NCBI GenBank assembly: GCA_020283715.1 | Contig: JAIQCW010000312.1 | Coordinates: 1-64,000, forward strand | Length of the DNA stretch: 64,000 nucleotides | Source of the DNA: Cytauxzoon felis | Lineage: Eukaryota > Apicomplexa > Aconoidasida > Piroplasmida > Theileriidae | Reading direction: 5' to 3' | Shown: positions 55,156-63,799 of the stretch, piece after piece | Position numbering within the stretch: the stretch's first letter is position 1 | Layout of the letters: each line of letters opens with the position of its first letter | Notes under the pieces: model-generated | Told to the model about the DNA's origin: nothing | Database searches by the model: none | Seen by the model: the letters and a program-made list of their open reading frames with translations, nothing else | Position numbers and translations under genes: made by a program

Positions 55156-58100
55156 ATGTTTGATTATTTGGCTCATATGTGCCTAACTAGTAGTAGTATA
55201 CCACCGGATTTGAAAGAGTATAATAAAGATTTCTTAAAATCGAAATATGATGAAATAATTTCTGAAGGTGATTTTGATCTATCATATAGATTATCAAAGC
55301 TTTTGATATCAAAGTGTAATTCATATAATGTAAAATCATTGATAAAGTTTTCTAGATTAGATTTACGTGATAAGAGGGTTTTAGTTCATTATAAAGTTAA
55401 TATTTTACAATTATTGATGGTTATATCTAGATCTTATGAATATAATTCATTATTGATCGCTAAATCTGGATTGTTGAAATATGTATATGAATTTGCATTA
55501 TTATCTCGTACTGGTACAAATGATGGTATAAATTATTTACCATTGGGTTCTAATTATAGTACGTTGGTTGAATCATCATTAAATCTGATCCAGACATTAT
55601 CCAACGTTAATTCTTATGGTAAATTGACTGAGAATTCTGTACCATTTGGGATACGTCTTTTAATATCAAAAGCTATGAAATTGAAGAAGAAATTGAAAGC
55701 TGAAGGAATATTATATATGATTGACCCATTGAATTTACAATTAAATCGTGGTTCAGATTATGATACTTTAGGGGGAAGTTCAGATATTATGCAAGTACTC
55801 TCAATAGAAACTAGAATAAGCCAATTACAAACTGATGTAATGAATGTTGAAGATGAAATGTATACCCTTAGTTTATTTGATACTGGAACAATAGATAGTT
55901 TTAAATGTGGAGAATTATTAAGTAAACTTGGATTATATGAACATCAAGCAAGATTATTAATTGAACATTGCCTTGATAATGAATATACCCCGGATTATAA
56001 TACAGTATCTGAATTATATGAACATATAAAGTCACTATCCTCATTATGTGTATCCAGAAATGAAGAAAATTTACAATCCGACCAAGAATCAATACAGAAT
56101 CCTAACAACTCAATAGATTTTGAATCAAATCATACAAATGTAATTGTCAATGAGTCATGTGATATAGTATCTTCAACATCTCTTCCTCTTTCACATGAGG
56201 TTACAGCCTCGAGTTCTCCTGCCGTCAGCTCTTCTAATTACCTCCCCGTAAACGGTAATACCACTCCCGGAGATCGTGGCGATGTCAACCCGGAAGAACA
56301 GGAATTTTATTCCGAAGAACAAACTTCAAGTGTAGTAGATGTAACCTCAAGTGGACTACCCGCAGCTGATCTACGGGAAGCGAAGGGGGAACTAAATAGA
56401 GAAGGCTGTCTGCAAGACGAAGATAAGGATATAACATCAAGTGATCTACCCGAAAGTGATCTCAGGGAACTTGAGGGGGAAGTAAATAGAGAAGGCACCA
56501 CGCCTAGTGAGAAGACCTCAAGTGGAGAAGCTCCATGTAATGGAAAAGAAGAAGATACAGAGGAGTTGGTGGATCTAACCTTAAGTGGACTACCCGCAGC
56601 TGATCTCAGGGAAGCGGAGGGGGAAGTAAATAGAGGAAGCTGTCTGCAAGACGAAGATAAGGTTGTAACTTCGGGTGAAACTTCTACTGTAGAATATGGA
56701 CCTCAGATGGATGTTCATGTTTTGACAAGTCATTTAGAAAGTGGAATGGAACAATCTGTTGAATGTGATGATGAATTGTTTATGGATAAAAGTTCATATT
56801 CATGTTCATTGTCATCAAAATCATGTGATATTTTGAATGACGTTGAGGTATTTGCTATGATTGATGAAATATTACACGCTGATGATACTGAAGTTGTAAA
56901 AGTGACTGGAGATTATACTTATTTAACTCAGGATGAAGTTCAATCAACTGAAGATGCCTTTGTGGAAGTTACACCAGTTCATCATGAACACGAAGTGGAT
57001 GAAGATAATGAGAAATCATCTGTCAAAAAAACACATCATCTTGTTGGTGATTTGGAGGATTCTACAGTTGTTGAATATACTTCATCTGATGATACTGAAG
57101 TTGTAAAAGTGACTGGAGATTATACTTATTTAACTCAGGATGAAGTTCAGCCAACTGAAGATACTCATCTAATTCCACATACAGGTGGAGCAAAATCTAT
57201 TGATAACAGTTGTATTGAGTGTGTTTCTTCAGAACAAGAATCATCTAGAACTGAAGTATTTTCTACCCCTAGATCATCCATAGAAAATACATATCCAACC
57301 TTTTATCACCTTTCAGATAGCTCATCATTCGAAGATTCCTCTATCAAAGGTCTATCATTCGTTCCACCTGAGGTTACCTCTACTGTATGTCCAACCTCTC
57401 TTCCACTCGCCGTGGAGGCTTCTTCTAATTATTTATCCCCAAGGGGTGAAGCCACTCCCGGAGATCGTGGCGGAAGTGAAGTTAGTGATGGATCATCCAT
57501 CATGGGAATGATGGAAGATGGTGCTAAGGATGTGTTGGATGTAACCTCAAGTGGACTACCCGCAGCTGATCTCAGGGAAGCGGAGGGGAAAATAAATAGA
57601 GGAGGCTGTCTGCAAGACGAAGACAAGGATGTAACCTCAAGTGGATGTGTTAATGATGACATACATGTAGAGTCTTTATGTGAGGATGAATTGATTACTA
57701 TGCCGACTAATATAAGTATACCACCATCGGAGATATCTACAGATTATAATGGTTATCCATTATATAAGAATGTCCCAACAGATGATGAATTGGATAATAT
57801 GTTAGATAAGATGATAAATATGGTACAGGATAATTTATCGTGTATAGATATAAAATTGGGATTGAAAGAGGATAATAAAAATAAAATTGATGATTTCAAT
57901 GCTATTGAGGTTATTGTTAATAGTATGCCAAATTTATATACCAAACCGGTAATAAAATTAATGGATGATAAAAATTATTATTATAATTCAGAAGATGGTA
58001 ATAATGCCTTCAGTTCATCTCATGGATCTTCTAATTCATCACAAGTCCATGAACTAATGCTAAATGGTGGCAATTCATTATATAAAAATAACATTGTCGA

Positions 58101-59220
58101 TATCAAATTCTATAAAGAATTAGAATACGGTCACAAATGTCTCAAAATTAATATCAAAATTGAAATCATTAATACATGTCATTCAAAACTAACAGAATTC
58201 AATACTGATTACTCAGATTTCGAAAATTTCCCACTCAATCTCATAGTAAAACAAACACAAATCTTCAAACATAAAAAGAATTCCATTGCTACCAGAACGA
58301 AAACAGCTAACAAACAGTCACCTATCAAAGATCAATACAAACCCTTTTACACTAACATCCAGACAAATCATTCTGATTATTATCCACCTGAAGCCCAATC
58401 CACCTCTCTCCCACTCGCCGTGGAGGCCTCTTCCAATTATCTCCCCGTAAACGGTAATGTCACTCCCGGTGATCGTGGCGAAGATAGTGATGGAATGAAG
58501 AGTAGTACTGGACCTCGAGTGGAACCCGTAGCTGATCTACGGGAAGCGGAGGGGGAAGTAAATAGAGAAGCTGTCTGCAGGACGACCTCAGGTGGTGCTG
58601 TCTGTAAGACGACGAAAGTTGGAGTTAATAATATAACCTCAAGTGCAACAATGGGATCTTCGAAGGATATGGATGATGCTGACATGGTAGATTTAGGTGA
58701 TTCATGTGTTATAAATTTCCAATTATGTGGTTATGCTCCTTATAAGGGTTTACCGAAGGTGATATTATCATTTAATATAGGTGATGATCGTCAATATTTA
58801 TCACTATACTTACCATTGCCAGTGACGTCTTTCTTTATACCTAGCTTGGACTATGGATATTTGAACAATTCCGATTACACAACGTCATTGAATATCCAGA
58901 ATATATTGCGTAATAAGGTTTATTTCAATATAAATACAAAATTTCCATACAATAAAGTTATAAAAATCGCAACACTTGATGGTAAATTTAAAATAATTGA
59001 CGATAATAAGGATGATACTTGTGTATATCTTATCTCTACATTTTATACTTCATATACCGCTAAATTTACTCAAAATATTCAAGACGATAGGAATATCTGC
59101 AAATTTACAGTATTTTGCATGATAGAAAGGAAGGATTCATCAATAAATTTACACGTATCATCAGAGTCATATACACTCGCGAATGCTGTCGCTACACTAT
59201 ATAAGTATCTGTTACAGTAA
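55156..59220 (+). CDS. Adaptor-like trafficking protein with element-built hinge
   Basis: A single 1,354-residue frame. Residues 1-300 are helical (FDLSYRLSKLLISKCNSYN, YKVNILQLLMVISRSYEYNS), in the style of a VHS/ENTH-type solenoid. The C-terminal 180 residues (GDSCVINFQLCGYAPYKGLP, ILSFNIGDDRQYLSLYLPLP, then VTSFFIPS) resemble the appendage platform of clathrin adaptors, where LPLP..KFF is typical. The long middle is acidic and disordered, and much of it is translated hairpin-cassette sequence (about residues 345-515, 735-835 and 1075-1160), plus two copies of DDTEVVKVTGDYTYLTQDEV. I infer a GGA- or adaptin-like role; I am not sure. No intron is visible. Confidence 0.45.
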   Translation: MFDYLAHMCLTSSSIPPDLKEYNKDFLKSKYDEIISEGDFDLSYRLSKLLISKCNSYNVKSLIKFSRLDLRDKRVLVHYKVNILQLLMVISRSYEYNSLLIAKSGLLKYVYEFALLSRTGTNDGINYLPLGSNYSTLVESSLNLIQTLSNVNSYGKLTENSVPFGIRLLISKAMKLKKKLKAEGILYMIDPLNLQLNRGSDYDTLGGSSDIMQVLSIETRISQLQTDVMNVEDEMYTLSLFDTGTIDSFKCGELLSKLGLYEHQARLLIEHCLDNEYTPDYNTVSELYEHIKSLSSLCVSRNEENLQSDQESIQNPNNSIDFESNHTNVIVNESCDIVSSTSLPLSHEVTASSSPAVSSSNYLPVNGNTTPGDRGDVNPEEQEFYSEEQTSSVVDVTSSGLPAADLREAKGELNREGCLQDEDKDITSSDLPESDLRELEGEVNREGTTPSEKTSSGEAPCNGKEEDTEELVDLTLSGLPAADLREAEGEVNRGSCLQDEDKVVTSGETSTVEYGPQMDVHVLTSHLESGMEQSVECDDELFMDKSSYSCSLSSKSCDILNDVEVFAMIDEILHADDTEVVKVTGDYTYLTQDEVQSTEDAFVEVTPVHHEHEVDEDNEKSSVKKTHHLVGDLEDSTVVEYTSSDDTEVVKVTGDYTYLTQDEVQPTEDTHLIPHTGGAKSIDNSCIECVSSEQESSRTEVFSTPRSSIENTYPTFYHLSDSSSFEDSSIKGLSFVPPEVTSTVCPTSLPLAVEASSNYLSPRGEATPGDRGGSEVSDGSSIMGMMEDGAKDVLDVTSSGLPAADLREAEGKINRGGCLQDEDKDVTSSGCVNDDIHVESLCEDELITMPTNISIPPSEISTDYNGYPLYKNVPTDDELDNMLDKMINMVQDNLSCIDIKLGLKEDNKNKIDDFNAIEVIVNSMPNLYTKPVIKLMDDKNYYYNSEDGNNAFSSSHGSSNSSQVHELMLNGGNSLYKNNIVDIKFYKELEYGHKCLKINIKIEIINTCHSKLTEFNTDYSDFENFPLNLIVKQTQIFKHKKNSIATRTKTANKQSPIKDQYKPFYTNIQTNHSDYYPPEAQSTSLPLAVEASSNYLPVNGNVTPGDRGEDSDGMKSSTGPRVEPVADLREAEGEVNREAVCRTTSGGAVCKTTKVGVNNITSSATMGSSKDMDDADMVDLGDSCVINFQLCGYAPYKGLPKVILSFNIGDDRQYLSLYLPLPVTSFFIPSLDYGYLNNSDYTTSLNIQNILRNKVYFNINTKFPYNKVIKIATLDGKFKIIDDNKDDTCVYLISTFYTSYTAKFTQNIQDDRNICKFTVFCMIERKDSSINLHVSSESYTLANAVATLYKYLLQ
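56195..56700 (+). repeat. Three joined hairpin-cassette copies inside exon
   Basis: Left: CCTGCCGTCAGCT, a GCCAC/GTGGC-type arm with CCGTAAACGG, spacer units. Then three successive right arms: GCT/AGC, AGT/ACT (AGTGATCTCAGGGAACTT) and GCT/AGC, each preceded by ACCTCAAGTGG-like motifs and followed by an end cassette (CTGTCTGCAAGAC, CACCACGCCTAGTG, CTCCATGTAATGGAA, CTGTCTGCAAGAC). Confidence 0.85.
57355..57650 (+). repeat. Hairpin-cassette element inside exon (CCCC/GGGG version)
   Basis: CCACCTGAGGTT, CCACTCGCCGTGGAGGC, arm with the second hairpin as CCCCAAGGGG, GCCAC/GTGGC... , the module GATGGATCATCCATCATGGG, ACCTCAAGTGG, reverse GCT/AGC arm, CTGTCTGCAAGAC. Translated [18 protein letters not shown]. 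Confidence 0.85.
58383..58640 (+). repeat. Hairpin-cassette element inside exon (CCGT/ACGG version)
   Basis: CCACCTGAAGCCC, CCACTCGCCGTGGAGGC, arm with CCGTAAACGG, ACCTCGAGTGG, reverse GCT/AGC arm, AGCTGTCTGCAGG, ACCTCAGGTGG. Translated SSNYLPVNGNVTPGDRGE. Confidence 0.85.
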
Positions 59221-59307
59221 TTCGTTTAAATTTTGAATGTAGTTTTTATATTTTTATACATTTTTTATTTTTATAAATGAAAAGAGCCATTGTATTTCCT
59301 TATATCG

Positions 59308-59990
59308 ATGTCTGATGCTCCCTTCGATGAGTTGGACAACACAAGCATATGCAATCTTAAACCAGGACTACGAAATATATCAGCAAAAGGTATTATCGTA
59401 GAATATATTGATGACCCACCTCAGAGTACAACAGAAATACAAAACTTCCGATATCATTATAGGTTTGCTGATGCAACAGCATCTATACAATTGGCTGTAC
59501 CTCATGAAATATTAAACGACATCGTTATCAAGTCCTCAAGTATTCTAACGCTGAAAAATGGACACAATAAACAGAATATCGAAAAATTTCTATTCGCAAA
59601 GGTACGTCACATTGTTACACATTGCAACATTTACACGTATAGAACATAGATAAGGTTAATTTCAATAAAGACGATCCAGGATACATAATCACAGAACCAG
59701 ACGGCGTAATCACATCAATTAATGGAGGATTTAAAAGATTAGGTAACGATTTAGAAGATGATTCAGATTGGGGTGGATTCAGCGATGATGAAAATAAAGA
59801 TAGCCTCAAATGGTTACTGAAACCCGGAGATGTCATAATCATAACATCTGCACTAACAACATGGTCACATGGTCAATTAGTATTAGTGCCAAATATACAA
59901 AAAGAACCAACTCTACATAAAATAGGGAAATATAATCTCAAGTTCAATCTCGAATTAGACATATCAAAAAACTACTCCAATAAGGAATAA
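59308..59990 (+). CDS. Single-stranded DNA-binding OB-fold protein, SOSS-B/hSSB1-like
   Basis: Exons 59308-59601 and 59655-59990 (53-nt intron) give 209 residues. ICNLKPGLRNISAKGIIVEY at residues 14-33 is the characteristic opening of SOSS-B OB folds (LKPGLKN); FRYHYRFADATASIQLAV follows as the conserved second strand, and LKPGDVIIITSALTTWSHGQ plus VLVPNIQK give the late OB strands. SOSS-B proteins bind single-stranded DNA in repair and associate with Integrator. An acidic insert (NDLEDDSDWGGFSDDE) sits between the strands, longer than in human SSB1. The ATG at 59308 was chosen because only a TTG precedes it in frame. Confidence 0.65.
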
Positions 59991-60032
59991 CCAACAAACT
60001 TATATTTCAGACTATCTAAGGAATTTCATGTC

Positions 60033-60290
60033 TTCTACCTGAGGTCCAATCCTACTCTCTTGGTCTTGCAGACAGCTTCTCTAATTACCTATCTCTAAAG
60101 AGTAGAGCCACTCCCGGAGATCGTGGCTGAAGTCTAGTCATTGGACCTCAAGTGGAATACCTGGAAGCGATCCACGGGAGCTGGAAGGGGAAGTAAATAG
60201 AGAAGCTGTCTGCAAGACGACCTCAGGTGGAACGACGAGTGGAAAGGAATGTAGAGTGGAAGATAAGGTTACAACTTCAAGTATGTCAAC
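60033..60290 (+). repeat. Hairpin-cassette element, intergenic
   Basis: CTACCTGAGGTCC, CTTGCAGACAGCT, GCCAC/GTGGC arm, ACCTCAAGTGG, reverse AGC/GCT arm, AGCTGTCTGCAAG, ACCTCAGGTGG. Very similar to the copy at 41408 in module order, although in a different setting. Confidence 0.85.
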
Positions 60291-60344
60291 ACTTTAGTAA
60301 TAGATTTACTCTGTTGTATAAAATTTTAAACTACATTAAACAAG

Positions 60345-60500
60345 TGATTGCAATTTTTTGCAATTTATATATTACAGTGTGATTCCATAAACCTGTTGTA
60401 GAGTGTATGTTACAGAGAGTTCATTGCAATTTTTTGCAATTTATATATTATAGTGTGATTCCATAAACCTGTTGTAGAGTGTATGCAACAGCAGCTTCAT
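60345..60500. repeat. 76-bp direct duplication at the HAD gene 3' end
   Basis: TTGCAATTTTTTGCAATTTA, TATATTACAGTGTGATTCCA and TAAACCTGTTGTAGAGTGTA occur in order from about 60347 and again, almost unchanged, from about 60423. The second copy includes the last codons and stop of the HAD gene, so a duplicate C-terminus lies just downstream of the true stop. Confidence 0.85.
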
Positions 60501-61455
60501 TATTTGTTAAGTTCACAAAATATTTAGCTTGTTGTTTAACATGGTCATCTGCGTTATTCACAGCAAATGATAAATTTGATAATTTCATTGCTTCGACATC
60601 GTTGTAATTATCTCCGATATAGCCGCATGATGATTGATCTTCTCCAAAATATTCCATTAGCACTTTCAATCCTTCAGCTTTATTACTACCAGGAGGTGTA
60701 AATTCATATTTGTTATCAATAGATCTTTTTACATCGAAATCTATACCTATGGTTAAACCTGTTATACTCATATTCTTCAAATCATCACGAGTATATACTA
60801 CGAATACTACAATATTTTCCTTCAATAATTTTTCTTCTGTTATTAATTCGACCGGTGCACGTCTGGTAGATTTGAATTTTTCCTCCAACTCATTTGTCAA
60901 TTTCGTACATTTCAATGATCTCGAAGATGAAAAGAAGACGGCTGATGATAACATTCCCTTCTCCTTCAGATATTCATAAATCATCTTCAATGTCTCTTCC
61001 TTAAATTGAATTGATCTAATTATCCTCCCATCTTTATCATAAACTACAGAACCACAAGCATAAACACCAGGATAACCATTATAGGCAGTATCATTCTCTA
61101 GATTATCAAATAAATATAAAGCTGAATAATATGTACGTCCTGAATGATGTCGTAGATTGATATCATCATTCAACATACCAGTACAGAAGAATGGTGTATA
61201 ACCAAGTTTAATTATTTCTTTTAATGCCTTGAGATTTTTATTCATAGCTTCTTCATTATCTGTATAGAATGTACCATCTAGGTCTAGTGCAAAGTATTTT
61301 GGTGGATTATCTGGTTTAATGAATTCATCTCCAGTACTAGTGCTTATAATTTTTATAACATTAGCCTCTGAATTACTATCATTTAAATCTGTACGCCCAC
61401 ATTCAATAGTATAAAACAAATGCGATATAATAAAGTATACTATTAGCTTCATCAT
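60448..61455 (-). CDS. Secreted HAD-superfamily (Cof-type) phosphatase
   Basis: The 335-residue protein has a signal peptide (MMKLIVYFIISHLFYTIECG). HAD motifs are complete: motif I FALDLDGTFY with the nucleophile Asp, motif II FFCTGM, motif III Lys in GSNKAEGLKVLMEYFG, and motif IV YIGDNYNDVEAM. The C2B-type cap lies between motifs II and III, typical of Cof/sugar-phosphate phosphatases. Theileria genomes carry several secreted members. Substrate unknown. No element lies inside the gene; a 76-bp tandem duplication covers its 3' end. Confidence 0.85.
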   Translation of the reverse strand: MMKLIVYFIISHLFYTIECGRTDLNDSNSEANVIKIISTSTGDEFIKPDNPPKYFALDLDGTFYTDNEEAMNKNLKALKEIIKLGYTPFFCTGMLNDDINLRHHSGRTYYSALYLFDNLENDTAYNGYPGVYACGSVVYDKDGRIIRSIQFKEETLKMIYEYLKEKGMLSSAVFFSSSRSLKCTKLTNELEEKFKSTRRAPVELITEEKLLKENIVVFVVYTRDDLKNMSITGLTIGIDFDVKRSIDNKYEFTPPGSNKAEGLKVLMEYFGEDQSSCGYIGDNYNDVEAMKLSNLSFAVNNADDHVKQQAKYFVNLTNNEAAVAYTLQQVYGITL

Positions 61456-61754
61456 CTATCGAGGCTGTCGAAGTGACAATGTAATTAGAATACAATACAT
61501 ACTATTATAATCATTAACAAAGATCATAAATTTATCAACTATTCACTTCGGTTAATGGGGATGGATATTACTATAAATTTAAATATTTATTATTACTATA
61601 AGACATTATTAACATTTTAAAACACTATAATATCATTAAACTATACTTTGTACTAAGAAATAATAAATGAAATATTTTATCAAATTTACTACGATGAAGG
61701 ACCGAACTAAATGAAACACTTCTATCCCATAAATTATTATAATATATATTCTTT

Positions 61755-62022
61755 CCACCTGAGGTCCAATCCTACCCTTCATTCCACTAGCCGTGGTGCC
61801 TCCTCTATTTACTTCCCCCTCCGCTTCCCTGAGATCAGCTGCGGGTTTTCCACTTGAGGTCCAATCACTACCTTCCTGTTCTTCCGGGTTGACATCTTTT
61901 GTTCCTCCGGGTAGATTTCCTGTTCTTAGGGGTAGACATCGCCACGATCTCTGGGAGTGGCTATACTCTTTAGAGAGGTAAATAGAGAAGCTGACGGCAG
62001 GACTGACCTCAGGTGGAAGTGA
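61755..62022 (-). repeat. Hairpin-cassette element, intergenic
   Basis: CCACCTGAGGTCC, CCACTAGCCGTGGTGCC, GCT/AGC arm, CCACTTGAGGTCC, three spacer units, reverse GCCAC/GTGGC arm cut short (CTCTTTAGAGAGGTAAATAG), GCTGACGGCAGG, ACCTCAGGTGG. The rest of the gap 61456-62188 is AT-rich and shows nothing else. Confidence 0.85.
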
Positions 62023-62188
62023 AATCAGGTATTGAATATGGATGGGAATGTATTAAGATATTAATTTTTGATGTAGATTATTGTGGTTGCTATAAAAACT
62101 TCATTTTTCTGAGTTTAAAATTATGAATGGTTATGATATGAATTTACTTACCGTCATAGATGGATATTTTATTGAAGACAGCAGAATA

Positions 62189-63526
62189 TTAATTTTTATC
62201 CTTTTTATTATATTCTTGTAATTTTTGTTTAGCTAATTTTAATTGTAATTGTGCATCTTGATTATTTGGATCAATTGTTAAGAGTTTATTAAGATCATCA
62301 ATAGCATCTTTTAATGAATCATTATAAATTCTAGCAACAGCACGTCTATATAAACCTTTAATATTATTTGGATCAAGTAATAATGCTTCTGTAGCATTAT
62401 TTTCAGCACTAAGATAATTTTTTGTCTTAATATAACAATTTGATAAATTCAAATGACATTGAATTTTTGTCAAATCTGATGCATTCTTTTCATCATCTGT
62501 CCAATCATCACGCATAGATAAATAACGTACACCATCTTCATATAATGTTATAGCTGCACCTATATTACCCTTTGTAAATTTCGAATTACCATCCAATTTA
62601 GCATCAATAGCCGCCTGTATCTTCTCATCTGTTGTCATCTCCCACTTCTCTTTAGGCTTTACACGAGAATTTATCAATTCAATATCAAACTATAATTATA
62701 ATATCATACCACATCAATATAACAAATCAATACAATATTGTCTACTCCACCTGAGGTTACAGTCCTACACTTCTTTACACCTGAGGTTACAACCTTATTT
62801 TCCTCTTGCAGAGAGCTTCTCTATTTAGTTCCCCTCGGATTCCCGTAGATCATCCTCGGTAAAATGTATACCCGGAGGAACGAAAAAAATATCTACTTGG
62901 AAGAACAAAAAAGTTTAATCCGGAAGAACAGACATTAACATCGCCACGATCTCTGGGAGTGGCTATACTCTTTAGAGATGAATAATTAAGAGAGCTGTCT
63001 GCAAGACGAAGAGAGTTGTATTGGACCTCAGGTGGAGTGAATAATACCTCAGTCACTGTGTTTATGTGATAACTAACATTCAATACTGAGTTCGGTGGTA
63101 TGGAATCTCCTGCTCCTTTTTCTCCATAACCGTATTCTGGTTGTATTTTCTGTATTTATTATTAATAAAGATATCTGGACATACAAAAGAGGCTTTTTCA
63201 CCGATTTTCATGGTTGCAACACCTAAATCCCAGCCTTTGATGACATTTCCAGCACCCAAAATGAATTTGAATGTTGTATTACGGTTATCTGATTGATTAT
63301 GGATTCATTTTACTATGGAATCTTGCACTTACATGATGAATCAAAAACTGTTCCTGAATCCAATGTTCCAGTATAATGAACTTCAACTTCATGACCTTGT
63401 GCTGGTCTTTAATATAAAAATTAATATTACTATAGTAATTATGACTTACAATTCATCAAATTCTGATTCCTTTAGTACTGTCTTTACTACTCCTCCGTCA
63501 CCGGTCAAATCTACTGGTACTGCCAT
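62189..63526 (-). CDS. FKBP-type peptidyl-prolyl isomerase with TPR domain (FKBP35-like)
   Basis: Exon 1 (63526-63450) MAVPVDLTGDGGVVKTVLKE, exon 2 (63406-63333) PAQGHEVEVHYTGTLDSGTV, then FILGAGNVIKGWDLGVATMK, then PEYGYGEKGAGDSIPPNSVL: the FK506-binding fold with its conserved VHYTG, VIKGWD and IPPN motifs. The last exon (to 62189) has tetratricopeptide repeats (CHLNLSNCYIKTKNYLSAEN, ALLLDPNNIKGLYRRAVARI) that usually bind the HSP90 C-terminus. Junctions keep phase. A hairpin element fills the intron between the isomerase and TPR parts, exactly at the domain border. Apicomplexa normally have one FKBP with this layout. Confidence 0.85.
62748..63050. repeat. Hairpin-cassette element of mixed orientation in FKBP intron
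   Basis: CCACCTGAGGTT, CACCTGAGGTT, CTTGCAGAGAGCT, GGAT/ATCC arm with spacers in + sense (CCCGGAGGAAC), but then the reverse GCCAC/GTGGC arm instead of the usual right arm, AGCTGTCTGCAAG and ACCTCAGGTGG. The GCCAC-type arm can therefore stand in either position. Confidence 0.85.
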
Positions 63527-63799
63527 TTTTTGAAACAACTACTACAGTTATGCCACAAATTTGTATAATATTATATTCTTTATTTTTTAATTATTCAACT
63601 CTTAATTGTTTTAATAAATTACTTTTATCACTCTCTACCATGGTGAGGTACGAGGTGACGTGGTGATTGCGAGGAATGTAGTAGCATCCAATTTACAAAA
63701 TGGAATTCCTCAATTTTAATCTTCATCCTGTCTAAATATTAAATATCATTATTAATTGTGTTTGTAATTTCATTATGTTATATTTAATTCTTTAATTCA

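Noticed and set aside
57429..57662. Minus-strand frame through an exonic element
   Set aside because: It is the antisense of translated element sequence in the 55156 gene; similar antisense frames occur at nearly every copy.
1181..63050. MITE derived from a known DNA transposon superfamily
   Set aside because: Ends are inverted, but I could not find consistent target-site duplications by eye, and the internal modules shuffle too freely. A genome-wide check would be needed.
63630..63690. Possible tRNA-like stretch near CCATGGTGAGGTACGAGG
   Set aside because: No cloverleaf with paired acceptor, D and T arms could be drawn.
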